Of a DNA stretch of 64,000 nt, positions 34,017 to 45,512 are shown one piece after another (the first letter of the stretch is position 1; the number at the start of each line of letters is the position of its first letter). The DNA comes from Adineta steineri (lineage: Eukaryota > Rotifera > Eurotatoria > Adinetida > Adinetidae). A model generated the notes under the pieces. It saw nothing but the letters and a program-made list of their open reading frames with translations. It was not told where the DNA came from and did no database searches. The position numbers were made by a program, and so were the translations under genes. The stretch lies in the NCBI GenBank assembly GCA_905250115.1, contig CAJNOI010000039.1, positions 1 to 64,000 of the forward strand, given 5' to 3'.

Positions 34017-37000
34017 ATGGGTGCACAAAAGTCGAAAAAAAAGTTGACAACAACATCAAAATCAACAGCATCATCGAATATTCTCCAGCCACAACGACGT
34101 ATGCCACAAAATCACCTTCTCTTTTGGATAGATGCCAGCATAGACGAAAGAAAAACGGATTGCCAAGACATACTCATTCAAATGAAGAATGTGATCAACG
34201 ATGTCAAATTATGCACTGAATCAAATCAGTGCATCAGAGATCTCAACAAGGTTGACAAGGAACGAGCTTTTGTGATAACATCCGGCTCATAAGGTCAACA
34301 TTTGGTTCCTCAAATTCATGACATGCCACAGTTAGATGCCATTTACCTCTTCTGTGGTAACAAATCCAGACATCAAGGATGGACTCAACACTGGACAAAA
34401 ATTAAAGGTGTCCATACAAGCTTCAAAGAAATTTGCCACGCATTACAACTGGCTGTCAAACAATGTGACCAGGACACAATTTCTCTAAGTTTTCTGACCG
34501 TAAATGAAATGGCTTCAATTGATAATTTAAATCAGTTAGAGCCAAATTTTATGTATACCCAACTGTTCAAGGAAATTCTTCTAAATATGGAACATAATGA
34601 ACAGGCTATCAAACAGTTTATTACTTATTGTCGAAATAATAACAGCTTGTCATCAATCAATATTAACAGTTTCGAAAAAGAATACCATGCTCAATCCGCT
34701 ATTTGGTGGTATACTTTTCCATCCAATATCTACTCTATGCTTAACTATGCTCTTCGAACACTGGACGCTGACGCAATTATTACTATGGGTTTTTTCATGT
34801 GCCATCTTCATCAACAAATACAACAGTTGTACGAACAACAGATCAATAGTTATGGAAGAAAACCTTTTATAGTTTATCGAGGGCAAGGTCTTCACAAATT
34901 AGACTTTGAAAAACTTCAGAAAACAAAAGGTGGATTAATGTCATTTAATAATTTCGTATCTACCAGTACAGATAAAGAAGTGTCCCTCAGTTTTGCTCAA
35001 GGTGCACTAGGAAATGGAGACATGGTGGGAGTCCTATTCAAAATGTCCATTGATCCTAGCGTCAAATCAGTACCATTTGCCTCCATCAAGGATGTGAGTT
35101 ATTTCAACGAAGAAGAAATTCTTTTCTCAATGCATACCGTCTTTCGAGTAACTGCAATTAAACAAATGGACAATAAGAATCAACTTTATCAAGCTGAATT
35201 AGAATTAACATCCGATGATGATCAACAACTACGATTACTTACTGACCGAATACGAAAAGAAGTTAATGGTGATAGTGAATGGAAGAGGTTAGGTGAGTTA
35301 TTGCTTAGAATTCGGCAATTTAATAAAGCTGAAGAACTTTTTAATGTATTACTGGAACAGACATCTGATAAGGATGAAAAAGCGTTTTATTATAATCAGT
35401 TGGGATCTATTCATCACTATAAAGCTGACAATGAAAAAGCCATTTGGTATTACGAACAAGGACTTGAAATCTATCGACAAACTCATCCTTCAAATCGTTC
35501 TTCATTGACTACTTCATACAACAACATCGGTGCCGTGTATCTCAATATGGGAGATTACTCGAAAGCACTTTCATTTTACGAAAAAGCATTTGAAATCCAC
35601 GAAAAAACTCCTCTTTCAAATCATTCATTATTGGCTACTTCGTACAACAACATCGGTGCTGTGTATGTCAATATGGGAGATTACTCGAAAGCACTTTCAT
35701 CTTATGAAAAAGCACTTGAAATTCAACAAAAAACTCTTCCTTCAAATCATCCTGATATAGCTACTTCATACAACAATATCGGTCTGGTCTATGACAACAT
35801 GGGAAAGTACTCAAAAGCACTTTCATTTTGCGAAACAGCACTTAAAAGTCGAGAAAAAACTCTTTCTTCAAATCATCCTGACTTGGCTGCTTCATACAGC
35901 AGCATCGGTAATGTTTATTGCAACATGAGAGAGTACTCGAAAGCATTTTCAATTTACGAAAAAGCACTTGAAATCTATGAAAAACCTCTTACTTCAAATC
36001 ATCCTGATTTGGCTACTTCATACAACAACATTGGTTTTGTGTATGAGAAGATAGGAGAGTACTCGAAAGCACTTTCATCTCACGAAAAAGCACTTGAAAT
36101 TCGACAAAAAACTCTTCCTTCACATCATATTGATTTTGCGCAGTCATATAACAATATCGGTTGTATGTATAGCAAGATGTTAGATTACTCGAAAGCACTT
36201 TCATCTTATGAAAAAGCACTTGAAATTCAACAAAAAACTCTTCCTTCAAATCATCCTCGTTTGGCTGCTTCATTCAACAACTTCGGCACTGTGTATTGCA
36301 ACATTGAAGAGTACTCGAAAGCTCTTTCATGTTACGAAAAAGCACGTGAAATTCGACAAAAGACTCTTCCTTCAAATCATCCCCATTTGGCTAGTTCATA
36401 TAACAACACTGGCTTCGCGTATGACAAGATGGGAGAGTACTCCAAAGCACTTTCATTTTACGAAAAGGCACTTGAAATTCGACAAAAAATTCTTCCTTCA
36501 GATCATCCGGATTTGGGTACTTCGTACAATAACTTCGGTAATGTGTATTGCAATACGGGAGAGTACTCCAAAGCGCTTTCATTTTACGAAAAAGCACTTG
36601 AAATCTTTCAAAAAACTCTTCCTTCAAATCATCCTGATTTGGCTACTTCATACAATAATATCGGTAGTGTATATTGCCAGATGGGAGAGTACTCGAAAGC
36701 ATTTTCGTTTTACGAAAAAGCACTTGATGTTCGACAAACAATTCTTTCTTCAGATCATCTTTCGTTGGCTAATTCATACAATAACATCGGTTTGGTGTAT
36801 TGCAAGACGGGAGAGCACTCGAAAGCTCTTTTTGTTTACGAAAAAGCATTTGAAATACGACAAAAGCTACCTTCAGATCATCCTGATTTGGCTATTTCGT
36901 ATTGGTACATGGGTAATGTTTATAACAATATGAAAGACTACTCAAAAGCACTACTTTATTTTGAACGTGCTCTGAACGTGTGGCAAAGTGCATTACCTTC

Positions 37001-37061
37001 AACTCATCCTCATATAAAAACCGTGAAAGAGAGTATTGAAATTATCAAAATGAAATTATAA
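34017..37061 (+). pseudogene. ART-TPR paralog with 12 tandem TPR units and one in-frame TAA
   Basis: 1015 codons in one frame, interrupted only by TAA at 34290-34292 (codon 92), where the neighbouring copy reads TTA. From the next ATG at 34302 a 919-aa protein is open. The N-terminal MGAQKSKK myristoyl-like motif, the unnamed alpha/beta domain (now split by the stop), and an intact ART triad are all visible: VYRGQG, STSTDKE and EEEILFS. The C-terminus has 12 near-identical 42-residue TPRs, against 4 equivalent units in the first copy, after two weaker ones. Either it is a very recent pseudogene, or the 919-aa form is made, or the stop is a sequence error. All residues expected of an active enzyme lie downstream of the stop. 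Confidence 0.75.
35515..37026 (+). repeat. 126-bp coding repeat array (TPR units)
   Basis: Twelve consecutive 126-bp units, one 3 bp shorter, recognisable by ACTCGAAAGC.CTTTCA, GAAAAAGCACTTGAAATTC and CTTCCTTCAAATCATCCT in each. The DNA similarity between units is high enough to allow copy-number change by unequal exchange. Confidence 0.9.
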
Positions 37062-37215
37062 ACAATTATTAATAAATAAATGAAAGAATCTCTTGTCCAC
37101 TTGTTTGTGAATTTATTTTAGTCTGTAGTGATTCGTGCGCGTACTGAGAATGATTCTATAAGTAGTAAAATCGTAATGGACAAAGCTGACTGAGAAAATA
37201 ATATACATACGATCT

Positions 37216-37923
37216 ACACCCTGAAGAATTAATCGAAATCAAGATAAACCTTGTTCTATATGATCTAAATTAATTAAAAATATTAAAATTAGCTGTTTAG
37301 ATCGCAATCATGAGGGTAAGTATTGAATTAGCTAACTGAAATCTAGTTCGAATGATTATTCAGGTTATGATGAAGTTTATATAATCAGTAGAGTCCATTG
37401 AATTAAATATTGTCTTTTATAATCTAAATGACTACGATAAACTCATCTAATACATTATTTGAACTTTTATTTGATTTAACATAAACAATGAAATTCAAAA
37501 GTAATTAATAAACTTTATCCTCTGTTTCCAGCAACAGAATTAAGACATATAAAATTACTTGTTAGAAAAAGTAAACATGATGAAATTTAATAATACATTC
37601 ATAGTTGATGCCTTCAAACTTTTTCATATAAATAACATTTTGACTTGATATACAAGATTACTTCAATTACAATTTCAAAGGTATTTTTTAAATATGTACT
37701 CAATTGTATGGTGTAATTAATAAGACAATAATCAAACTTAATAAAAAAATTCTTTCTATTCATGATCTATTAATATATACATTCATAGAAACATCAAATA
37801 AAGGTTAGATGAGAGATGATTATAATAGATACATAACTGCACAGATATTCGATTGTTTATTCCACAAACAAAAAAAATTACATGAAAGACCAATAATGAA
37901 TATCTATATAAATTGAAATTCGA
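37216..37923. other. Non-coding AT-rich spacer
   Basis: About 0.7 kb between the ART-TPR module and the VAMP gene. No feature recognised; the 3' UTR of the VAMP gene is probably at its right end. Confidence 0.5.
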
Positions 37924-38567
37924 TTAAATTTTATTCTTTGCTGCAAGAACAGAGAGAACTAGAAATCAAAAGATAAAATATCAATAATACTCTAAACAAC
38001 ATCATAAAATTTATCTTACCAACTATAAGAGCAATAACAATGATAACGATTATAGCTATAATAATCCACATCTATAATAAAAAAAAGAAAATTATTTAAA
38101 ATAATCTAAAAATAAATGAAATCAGATATTCACTTTAACATTTTGCCACCAAAATTTTTGGCGAACTTGATGTGAATGATAAGCCATCTGATTCGAATTA
38201 ACATGCAAATCGTCTATAAATTTCAAAAAGAAAAAAAAATAGATCATATTTTAAAATATTTTTTACCTGCTCTCATTTCAAGATCATCAAGATTCGTACC
38301 ACGTTCTAACCCTAATCGAATATTATTTCTCATGATTTCTGTAACCTTAAATTGAAAAATATGACATATATGTAAAACTAGAAAAAGAAAGTCCTTTAAT
38401 TTCTTCGTACTGCATCAACTTCGCCCTGCAAATGTTGGAATTGTCCAGGTGGTGTATAATAGACACCATTATTTGGTTGATAACTTTGATTTACTATACT
38501 TGTTTCCCTAGATTCGAAATCAAAATATTGAAATATTCATTTCAATCATATGATACAATCCTTACAT
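37924..38567 (-). CDS. VAMP: Synaptobrevin/VAMP R-SNARE, 6 coding exons, 108 aa
   Basis: Exons: the AT of the start codon at 38566-38567, then 38411-38507 (beginning with its G), 38267-38345, 38134-38213, 38020-38071 and 37924-37940. The joined frame is 108 aa, close to VAMP2 (116). Seen: a Pro-containing N-terminus (YYTPPGQFQ), the SNARE motif LQGEVDAVTEIMRNNI with the zero-layer Arg in LERGTNLDDLEMRADDL, the pre-membrane RQKFWWQNVKMW (compare KRKYWWKNLKMM), and one C-terminal membrane anchor (IIIAIIVIIVIALIV). VAMPs sit on vesicles and pair with syntaxin/SNAP25 for fusion. The start codon is interrupted by an intron, which is inferred from phase and the good GTAAGG donor at 38565; a different 5' exon is possible. 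Confidence 0.87.
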
Positions 38568-39060
38568 AGTCAAATGTTATACGAAGGACAGTCGTGTGAA
38601 TAATAAACCAAAACGAAAAAAATATATGATCGAAACGAAAAAGAACAACCTTGCAGCTACCTGACAATTGCACGTTGGCTTTTTTTTTCAGTCATATAAC
38701 GATATGATTCATTGATAGAAAAATATTACTACGTCATTGATTGGTTCCGATCGCCATTTCAAAACTAAATTAATAAAAACAGCTCAATATAATAATTACG
38801 TCATTTTTAGTAATTCTATGAGTAGTATATTAAAGTTAAGTAAGAAAAATGATGACTAACAACATTACTCAGTTTTACTTCCATGGGTTAGTAAATAGTA
38901 TGAATAATTTTTTCTTTATTATTATAGTTACTGTTCAATGACAAGATATTACTGATTTATTTGAATAAAAAAAATCGTGAAATATATAATATCAAAGCTA
39001 TGATTAAGAAAAGAAAAGTATAATGAAATACAACAACTAAATAAATGCGTTAAAGAATGT
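38568..39060. other. Intergenic region between VAMP and the BK channel
   Basis: About 0.5 kb, holding the VAMP promoter and the 3' UTR of the channel gene. No other signal recognised. Confidence 0.5.
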
Positions 39061-42000
39061 TTATCGAATTTGCGAGATAGATTCAGAGTTTTGTCGTGAA
39101 AATTGATCATTATGCGGTCGAGATTGTTGCATTACATAAATCTAAAAAAAAATTTTAAATTTTAAACTTCTTATTATAAAAGACTAAAATTGACAAACCA
39201 TATCCGATGGATCCATATGATAGTTATAGGGTGGATAACAGAGAACAATACGTTTATGACCACCAGTTAAACGATTGATATTAGCTGTTGGATCATTTCG
39301 AAGAAGTACATCTAATAAACGATAAATACCCATAACAATCATCTGATAACGCTGAATAGCTTCACAAAATAACACACTAAAAGTAACTGGAGTTGTCTAT
39401 TAATAATCAAACAAATATATATGAATTTAATAAGAAAAAAAATAGATTATATATATTACTCGTATATCAATATCTGGTATTAATTCTCGAATTTCTAAAA
39501 CAGCAACTCGAGCACGATTTCGTTTTTTTAATATATCTGTTGATTCACATTGTGTAAAACCACCACCTTCAGCTAAAATTTCTTCTAATTGTACATCAAC
39601 ACCACCCGTTAAAATATTTCGAAGTAAATTAACCGCATTATCATTGTAATAAGCCTTTTAAAATAAATATTTATTAAATATATATATATATTCAATTAAA
39701 AATAACTTACACAACTTAAAATACAATCAAGAACACTATCAGCAAATGCAGCACCTTACATAGAAAAACAAATCATTCTTAATTCTTAAACAATATTCAA
39801 TGATTATTAATATACCAGATGCAAATGGTGTTGTTAAATAGAATTCTAAATCAACTTCATCAGTATCACCTTGTTCAACATATTGAACATTTGAATCAAT
39901 TGCTAAATAAATAAAAATATGAATTGTATTTTGTTTTTGAGAAAAAGAAAAACTATTTATTACTTAATGTTGTTAATGTTCGAATTTTATTTTGAAGTAA
40001 AGCCATAGTTTGATTTGTATGCATATCAAGTGTACTTTGTCCAGTTAAATTCATCACTGAAACAAATCCAGCTGATTTCATTTCTATTTGTCGTATATTT
40101 AATGTACAAAGTACAGATGATTTATCAACTAAATATGTATCTTGATTATCACGATCTAATGTTGATATAATAACACATTGACGACAATCTTGAATACATA
40201 TTAATTGTAAATTATATGGATTACTTGGCGAACCCTAATAATTAAATTTTCTATATAAGAAAAAAATATAAAAAAGAACTTTTACATTAAGAATATAGAT
40301 ATCAGGAAATGTTGCAATCATATCCCATTCATGTTTAATATAATCAAGATCTGTAACAAATATAATTATTGGTAATTCATTACGATGAAATGAACTAGCA
40401 CGAAGAGGCATAACAAAATTTCGTAAACCAATTGTAGGTGATGAATGATCAGCATGAAGACACACAATAACATCTATATAAAAAAAATATAAAGAACAAA
40501 ATTCTACATGATTGTTTGATAACTTACGATCTTGAAAACGAACTGGATGTGTCGGTGGTACGAAGTGTGATCGTTGATAATCGAATGGTTTACCATCTTT
40601 TACTGTATTCTGTCGACGAAATGCAAGACGACGTTCACGAAGTGATTCCATATGCTATAGATAATATCAAGAAGAATATTCAAAATGTTATTTTATTATT
40701 TAATATATACGAGAACTGCTTCTTCAATACGTCGTGGTGGTACAAAATAAAACATTCCAGTCGAATCAAAGCTCGACATATTTTCATCCGTAGGTCTGAT
40801 TTGAAAAAAGAAATGATAACAATTAAATTTCAGTTTAAAAACAATAGAAAAATGTAAAACATACAGATATGCCACTTACATGCAATAAAATAAAATAGGC
40901 AACAAAGCAAATGACCATAAAGCACATGACAATATTTTCTATACATGTATATACATAAGCAATATATATATGCAATAAAAAATAATACGCACGGTTCACT
41001 ATGTGTTAATGAAACTGTATCTGTTGGTTCTGACTGACATATAAGTAAAGGACGACGAACATCCCCTTCAAGTAAACGCCTAAAAATCATATGAAATCTT
41101 TTTTTGAAGAAATATATTTCCTAAAAAAAGATTGATTTACACAATATTATTTTTAGATTTTTCTTTTCCGATTGAAAGTTGACTTTCTGCAAGTGTTTCC
41201 ATTGGGGCAACATCATCAGCAACAATCGCTGAAAAATAAAAACGAATAGTTTTATCTAAAAAATGCTACATTCAATATTTTACTATGACGACATCTTCTC
41301 ATTCGTTTTAACTGTGCTACTGTTAATTGATCGACATTTGGATAACAAACAGCACAATAAAATTTCACTCTGCAATTAAAACAAAACATTATATATTCAG
41401 AAGAAATATCGAACAACCTTTTGGCATCTTCACTTGAACTACAAACCATAAAAGCACGTGTACCACTAAGAATAATACAATCATCTTTTGGTGCAACTTC
41501 AACAATTAATCTTGTATTTCCATTATCATCTACATGTTTGATTTCAACAGCTAATAACATAACTCGAAGTTTAAAACAAATTCTTAAAACAGAATTTATA
41601 TATCGGAAATTTTATCATTTCAAATAAACATACAAAGCTGCTTCGATAAATGTTTTTCCTTGGAATGAACGTGGTAATTCTTCAAGATACATTTCCATAG
41701 CTGCACCTCGATGATACAATTCACGCCAATGCCAAGCTTGAGTCTGATACAAAAGCAAGCAGAAGTCTTTTATTTATTACTGTTTAAGTAAGAAAAATAA
41801 ACTTAAGGATGTGCCGCAAAGTAGAAAGTGAAGGGGAGGAGTGCACGAAAATTTATATATAATTTTCCAAAAGTGAGGGAGATCCACACTCTTCTCCCTT
41901 GAACTCTTTATATGGCACATCCCTGAATAAACTAGATGAAATGGCCAGTAAAAAAACTGACCATTTCATCTTGTTTACAAATTATAAAGAATATCCCCCA

Positions 42001-45000
42001 TATGAATAAAATGTAAAACATTAAAAGCATTAAGCATCCCCAAGATAGTATAAGAACTTACATTCTCATCACACAAATATGAATCTTTATAACACATGTA
42101 TAGCTAGGAGAAGAATAGAATGTAATCTTATTAAATTTTAAGGAGAAAATCATTTTCAAAATCTTTATATGTAAAACTGAAGGAGAAGTCGATGAATCAT
42201 GAAAGAAAAAACAAATATCTGCTAAAATTTCAAAGCATACTCTCGTTGAATAATAGACCTTTTGCTGTAATAAACTGAACCTTTAAAAAAAGATGTAATT
42301 ATTAATCATCTAAATTTACCAATTCTTGTGATTGACGAGTTTTATATGCTGACATTCGAAAAATATTTGTCATCTATGAAAATAATCATCATATATCTAT
42401 ATATATATTTATTTAATTAATCAATACCATTGTACAAAATCCTGGTACAGCACAAGACATTCCAATTAAACCAAGTTTTAATTCAGCAATACAGATTATT
42501 TCATCACCATCTTTTGAACTCCAACCTGGTATTGAAGCAACATTCATCTGAAATTATCTTATTATAGATCTTAAGAATTTTCTCATATATTTATTCTCAT
42601 ACTTTATTTTTATATTGAAGCAATTGTAATAAAACTCGAATACGTTGATTAAAATTTTTTAAACTAATTACTCGCATTATATTTGCTGAATCATCACCAT
42701 CTGGATCTGGACATTCTTTATCAGCAATTATTAAACATGCTGTTGCTTTATTAACCTAATTACAGGAAGTATATTGATTATTTATCTTTGTCTTTTTTTA
42801 ATTAAATATATATACTTGAATTCGATGTAAATCAGCAACATTCATTACAGTTCCAACAAAATATTGTACTTTCGTATAATACCGTTTTAATAATGCTTCC
42901 ATTTCGATTTCCGGTGTTTTTCTTTAAATAGAACAAAACAAAATGATAATTAGCTTTATTTGTATCAATATAAATAATAATAATCATACTTATTTATTAT
43001 AACAATATCAAGTTCTTCAGCTTGATCACGATCTTTATGTAAAAAATCACGTAGAAATGTTGTCATTGAATGAGGTGTGATATGACCACAGATTATGACA
43101 TGTCTAAAATTGAATATTTTATTTGCATTTCAAATACGTGTTGGATCATTTTTCAAATCGTTTGAATATAGTGTAGCGCTATTCTTGTATTATGAAATTA
43201 TATAGACGAGAATCATTGATTAGTTTATCTTAACGATTAATTATATTAGTGACTTTAACTGATTTTTTTTGTCTTACTAACTATATTATAATAACTCTAT
43301 CTCATTATTATTCTTTCATTTAATACAGTAAGCTCTTTCAACGATGCGTAAATCTCTTTAAACCTTGACATTGTTTACCTAATTTGACAGCTTGATTATC
43401 TATAGGGCTCAATCGTTTTTAATTTAATTCTATAACAAATTTCCTTTCATGTAGATAAGAATTGCATGACATTCAAGTCAACCAATGAAAGAAAATATTT
43501 TTTGCCTAGAGTTATATCTTACTGTTTGCCTTTTACAATTCGATAACGACCGGAATATTGTCCAGTTGATCCAAACAAACTCGAAAATTCTGGAATCATT
43601 GTTGCAAAAAATGCCTAAATATAACAAGAATAAAAACATTTGAATTAAAAAAAATCTTCAAGCATTTCTTACCAATCCACCGATTAGAAACATAAGCATG
43701 AAGAGTTTTCCAATATATGTCTTACAAAAAACATCTCCATAACCAACCTAAATAAAAATTGTTACTAATGATAATCAAAAAGAATTTTTTTATTTGATTT
43801 TACTGTTGTCATTGTAACAATCATAAAATAAATTGCATTAAATACATCTAATTCTTGAGCATTTTGAAAATTACAGAAAAAATCTCCTGAATTTTCGGCT
43901 AAATGGACTGCACCAGCAGCGGCAACCCAAACAGCAATAAACCGGGATGCTAATTGGACAATACGTATAGTTCGTGGTCGTTCAATTAAACCCATATATT
44001 GAAGAATATCTGGAGTATTCATAATACGTATTGCTCGAAGAAATCGAAAGCCTATCCAATTTCGATTAAGATATAAGGCAACAAATGATGGTGGAATAGT
44101 AAACATATCAACAATTGAATATAAACTAAACCAAAATCGTCGTTTATGTTGTGAAGCAGTAAACTAAATTTGAAGAGATTCTATCGTATTTCAAATCGAA
44201 TAAAAAAATTAAACAAACTCGAAGAAAAAAATAAACCAAGAAAAGAACATTAAGACCAAGGTCAGCTTGCATTGTGAAAGATTTACTAAATTCAGTACAT
44301 GATTCAATGTACCTAAATAAGAATATGTAGAAATTTTTTTAAAAACGATTACATAAAAGCTTTTTTGATCTTGAATAATAAACAAAGTGAAATTATATTG
44401 ATTATTTAGATAGCTTTTTATTTTATTAATAATACTAATTCTGCAAAATATGTTAACCGTTTGATTTTTTAATCGATTCTATTTTAATATTTCAAGTCTA
44501 AGTAATTAGCGGAAATACTCATGAAATATCTAAATGATATTTTTCTTTTTCTGTTCTTTTACTTATTGGATAATAAGCGTATGCAATGTTGTCGTACCGG
44601 TTTAGTATACAACGAGGAAACATGTCATTTGCGGAAGATAGAACGATAGTTACTACATTGTGTTTTTAATCAATCATTTCTTTTTCTGTTACAAAAATCT
44701 CATTTTTCTTGATTATTTGCCAACTAACAGATATATTCTGTTATATTTCATAATATATAAAAATTAATCAAACCATGAATTTCTATTTATATTTAGTTAC
44801 CAATAAAAAGCAAGCAGAATTTAATTAATAATACTTCTAGTACTTCGGATGTAAAGAAAACAATTGTAAGATTAAACGATTCAATCTCATGGGATTTGAA
44901 CTTGACTCTTAGCCAATTGAGTTTTTACGTTATTAGATATGTTCTACAAAGCACTTACGCATTTTTTGTATCGACAAAATAGAGTATTAATGATGCAATA

Positions 45001-45512
45001 CTACAAATGAATACGACTCCAACCTATATGCAGAAAAAGAACATAATTTTGGAAACTACAAACGAATGAATATCTTTTCAAACCAATGTTTTTCCCATTT
45101 TTGTTTGACCTGATATTAGATTATTTTCCCATTCTTTAATTGCTTGTAACCAACTAAAGTAATCTTCACTTAATTCTTCATTTCCTCGATCAGGAGCTGT
45201 CCATGGTAAACTCTGTCGTCTTATAGAAAACTATAAAATTGAATTTTCATTAATAATAGACAAAAAAAAAGAATTTCTTGTAGAAATTACTTCATTCACA
45301 CGGCTGTAATGTTTACATGTTGCAATAAATCTGGATCGACGTCGTTTTATGAGTAACATTTTCATAAAATCATATATAAGAATTATAAACCATCCGCCAA
45401 AAAGTGTAAATAATGATGAGAACAAAAATGTTGTCCACATTCGTTCACCATTACACAATGGATCAAGACTGCTCGAAGCAAACTCACTTGGCGTTGTTGG
45501 ACAATTACCCAT
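39061..45512 (-). CDS. KCNMA1: Large-conductance calcium-activated potassium channel (BK, Slo1), 26 exons, 1137 aa
   Basis: 26 exons from 45291-45512 to 39061-39141 join in phase to 1137 aa. Seen: the Slo1-specific S0 segment (MWTTFLFSSLFTLFGG); S1 (VGVVFICSIASLILYF); S4 FLRAIRIMNTPDILQY; pore MTT-VGYGD with GYGD at 298-301, split by an intron; RCK1 (HVIICGHIT, FLHKDRD, ADKECPDPDGDDSANIMRVI); DSTGMFYFVPP; RCK2 (LRNFVMPLRASSFH); and the C-terminal DPSDMIYVMQQ. Plasma-membrane tetramers open with voltage and calcium. The calcium bowl (about 943-954) reads QYVEQGDTDEVD, with fewer acidic residues in a row than the vertebrate DQDDDDDPD. Selected exons: 43804-44163 (S2-S6 part), 43673-43747 (filter), 39816-39902 (bowl). 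Two introns are long (43104-43522 and 44313-44958); that between 41743 and 42320 carries a fold-back element. Confidence 0.95.
41805..41926. mobile_element. Small fold-back (MITE-like) element inside a BK-channel intron
   Basis: Imperfect inverted repeats of about 45 bp: the left arm opens GGATGTGCC at 41808, and the right arm closes GGCACATCC at 41914. Further in, GGGGAGGAGTG faces CACTCTTCTCCC, and an AATTTATATATAATTT palindrome lies at the centre. It sits in the intron between exons 41634-41743 and 42320-42373. There is no coding capacity. No other copy is seen in this window, so the mobile origin is inferred. Confidence 0.6.
41934..41971. repeat. Strong hairpin in the same BK intron
   Basis: AGATGAAATGGCCAGT pairs with ACTGACCATTTCATCT across a six-A loop: 15 of 16 positions pair, and the remaining one can form G-U or mismatch depending on strand. 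It lies 8 bp from the fold-back element and may be its second half or a separate structured RNA segment. Confidence 0.7.

Larger units (their letters stand above)
33214..37215 (+). repeat. Second copy of the ART-TPR module (duplicate of 29585-32355)
   Basis: The homology covers the G-rich start, the promoter/5' region (shared ATAATAAAATGAGTTTGATT and GACGGCTTTT text), the coding region and the 3' flank (AATGAAAGAATCTCTTG, GTAATGGACAAAGCT). The copies differ mainly by substitutions and by extra TPR units. This is a tandem, same-strand gene duplication, not a retrocopy, since both flanks are included. Confidence 0.88.

Noticed and set aside
34290..34292. Selenocysteine recoding at the in-frame stop
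   Set aside because: The codon is TAA, not TGA, and the sister gene has Leu.
36208..36933. Long alternative-frame and antisense open frames in the TPR array
   Set aside because: Periodic shadows of the 126-bp coding repeat.
44885..44935. tRNA-derived element (A-box and B-box-like text on the minus strand) in a BK intron
   Set aside because: The anticodon arm is missing and the T-stem does not pair; too little to call a SINE or tRNA gene.
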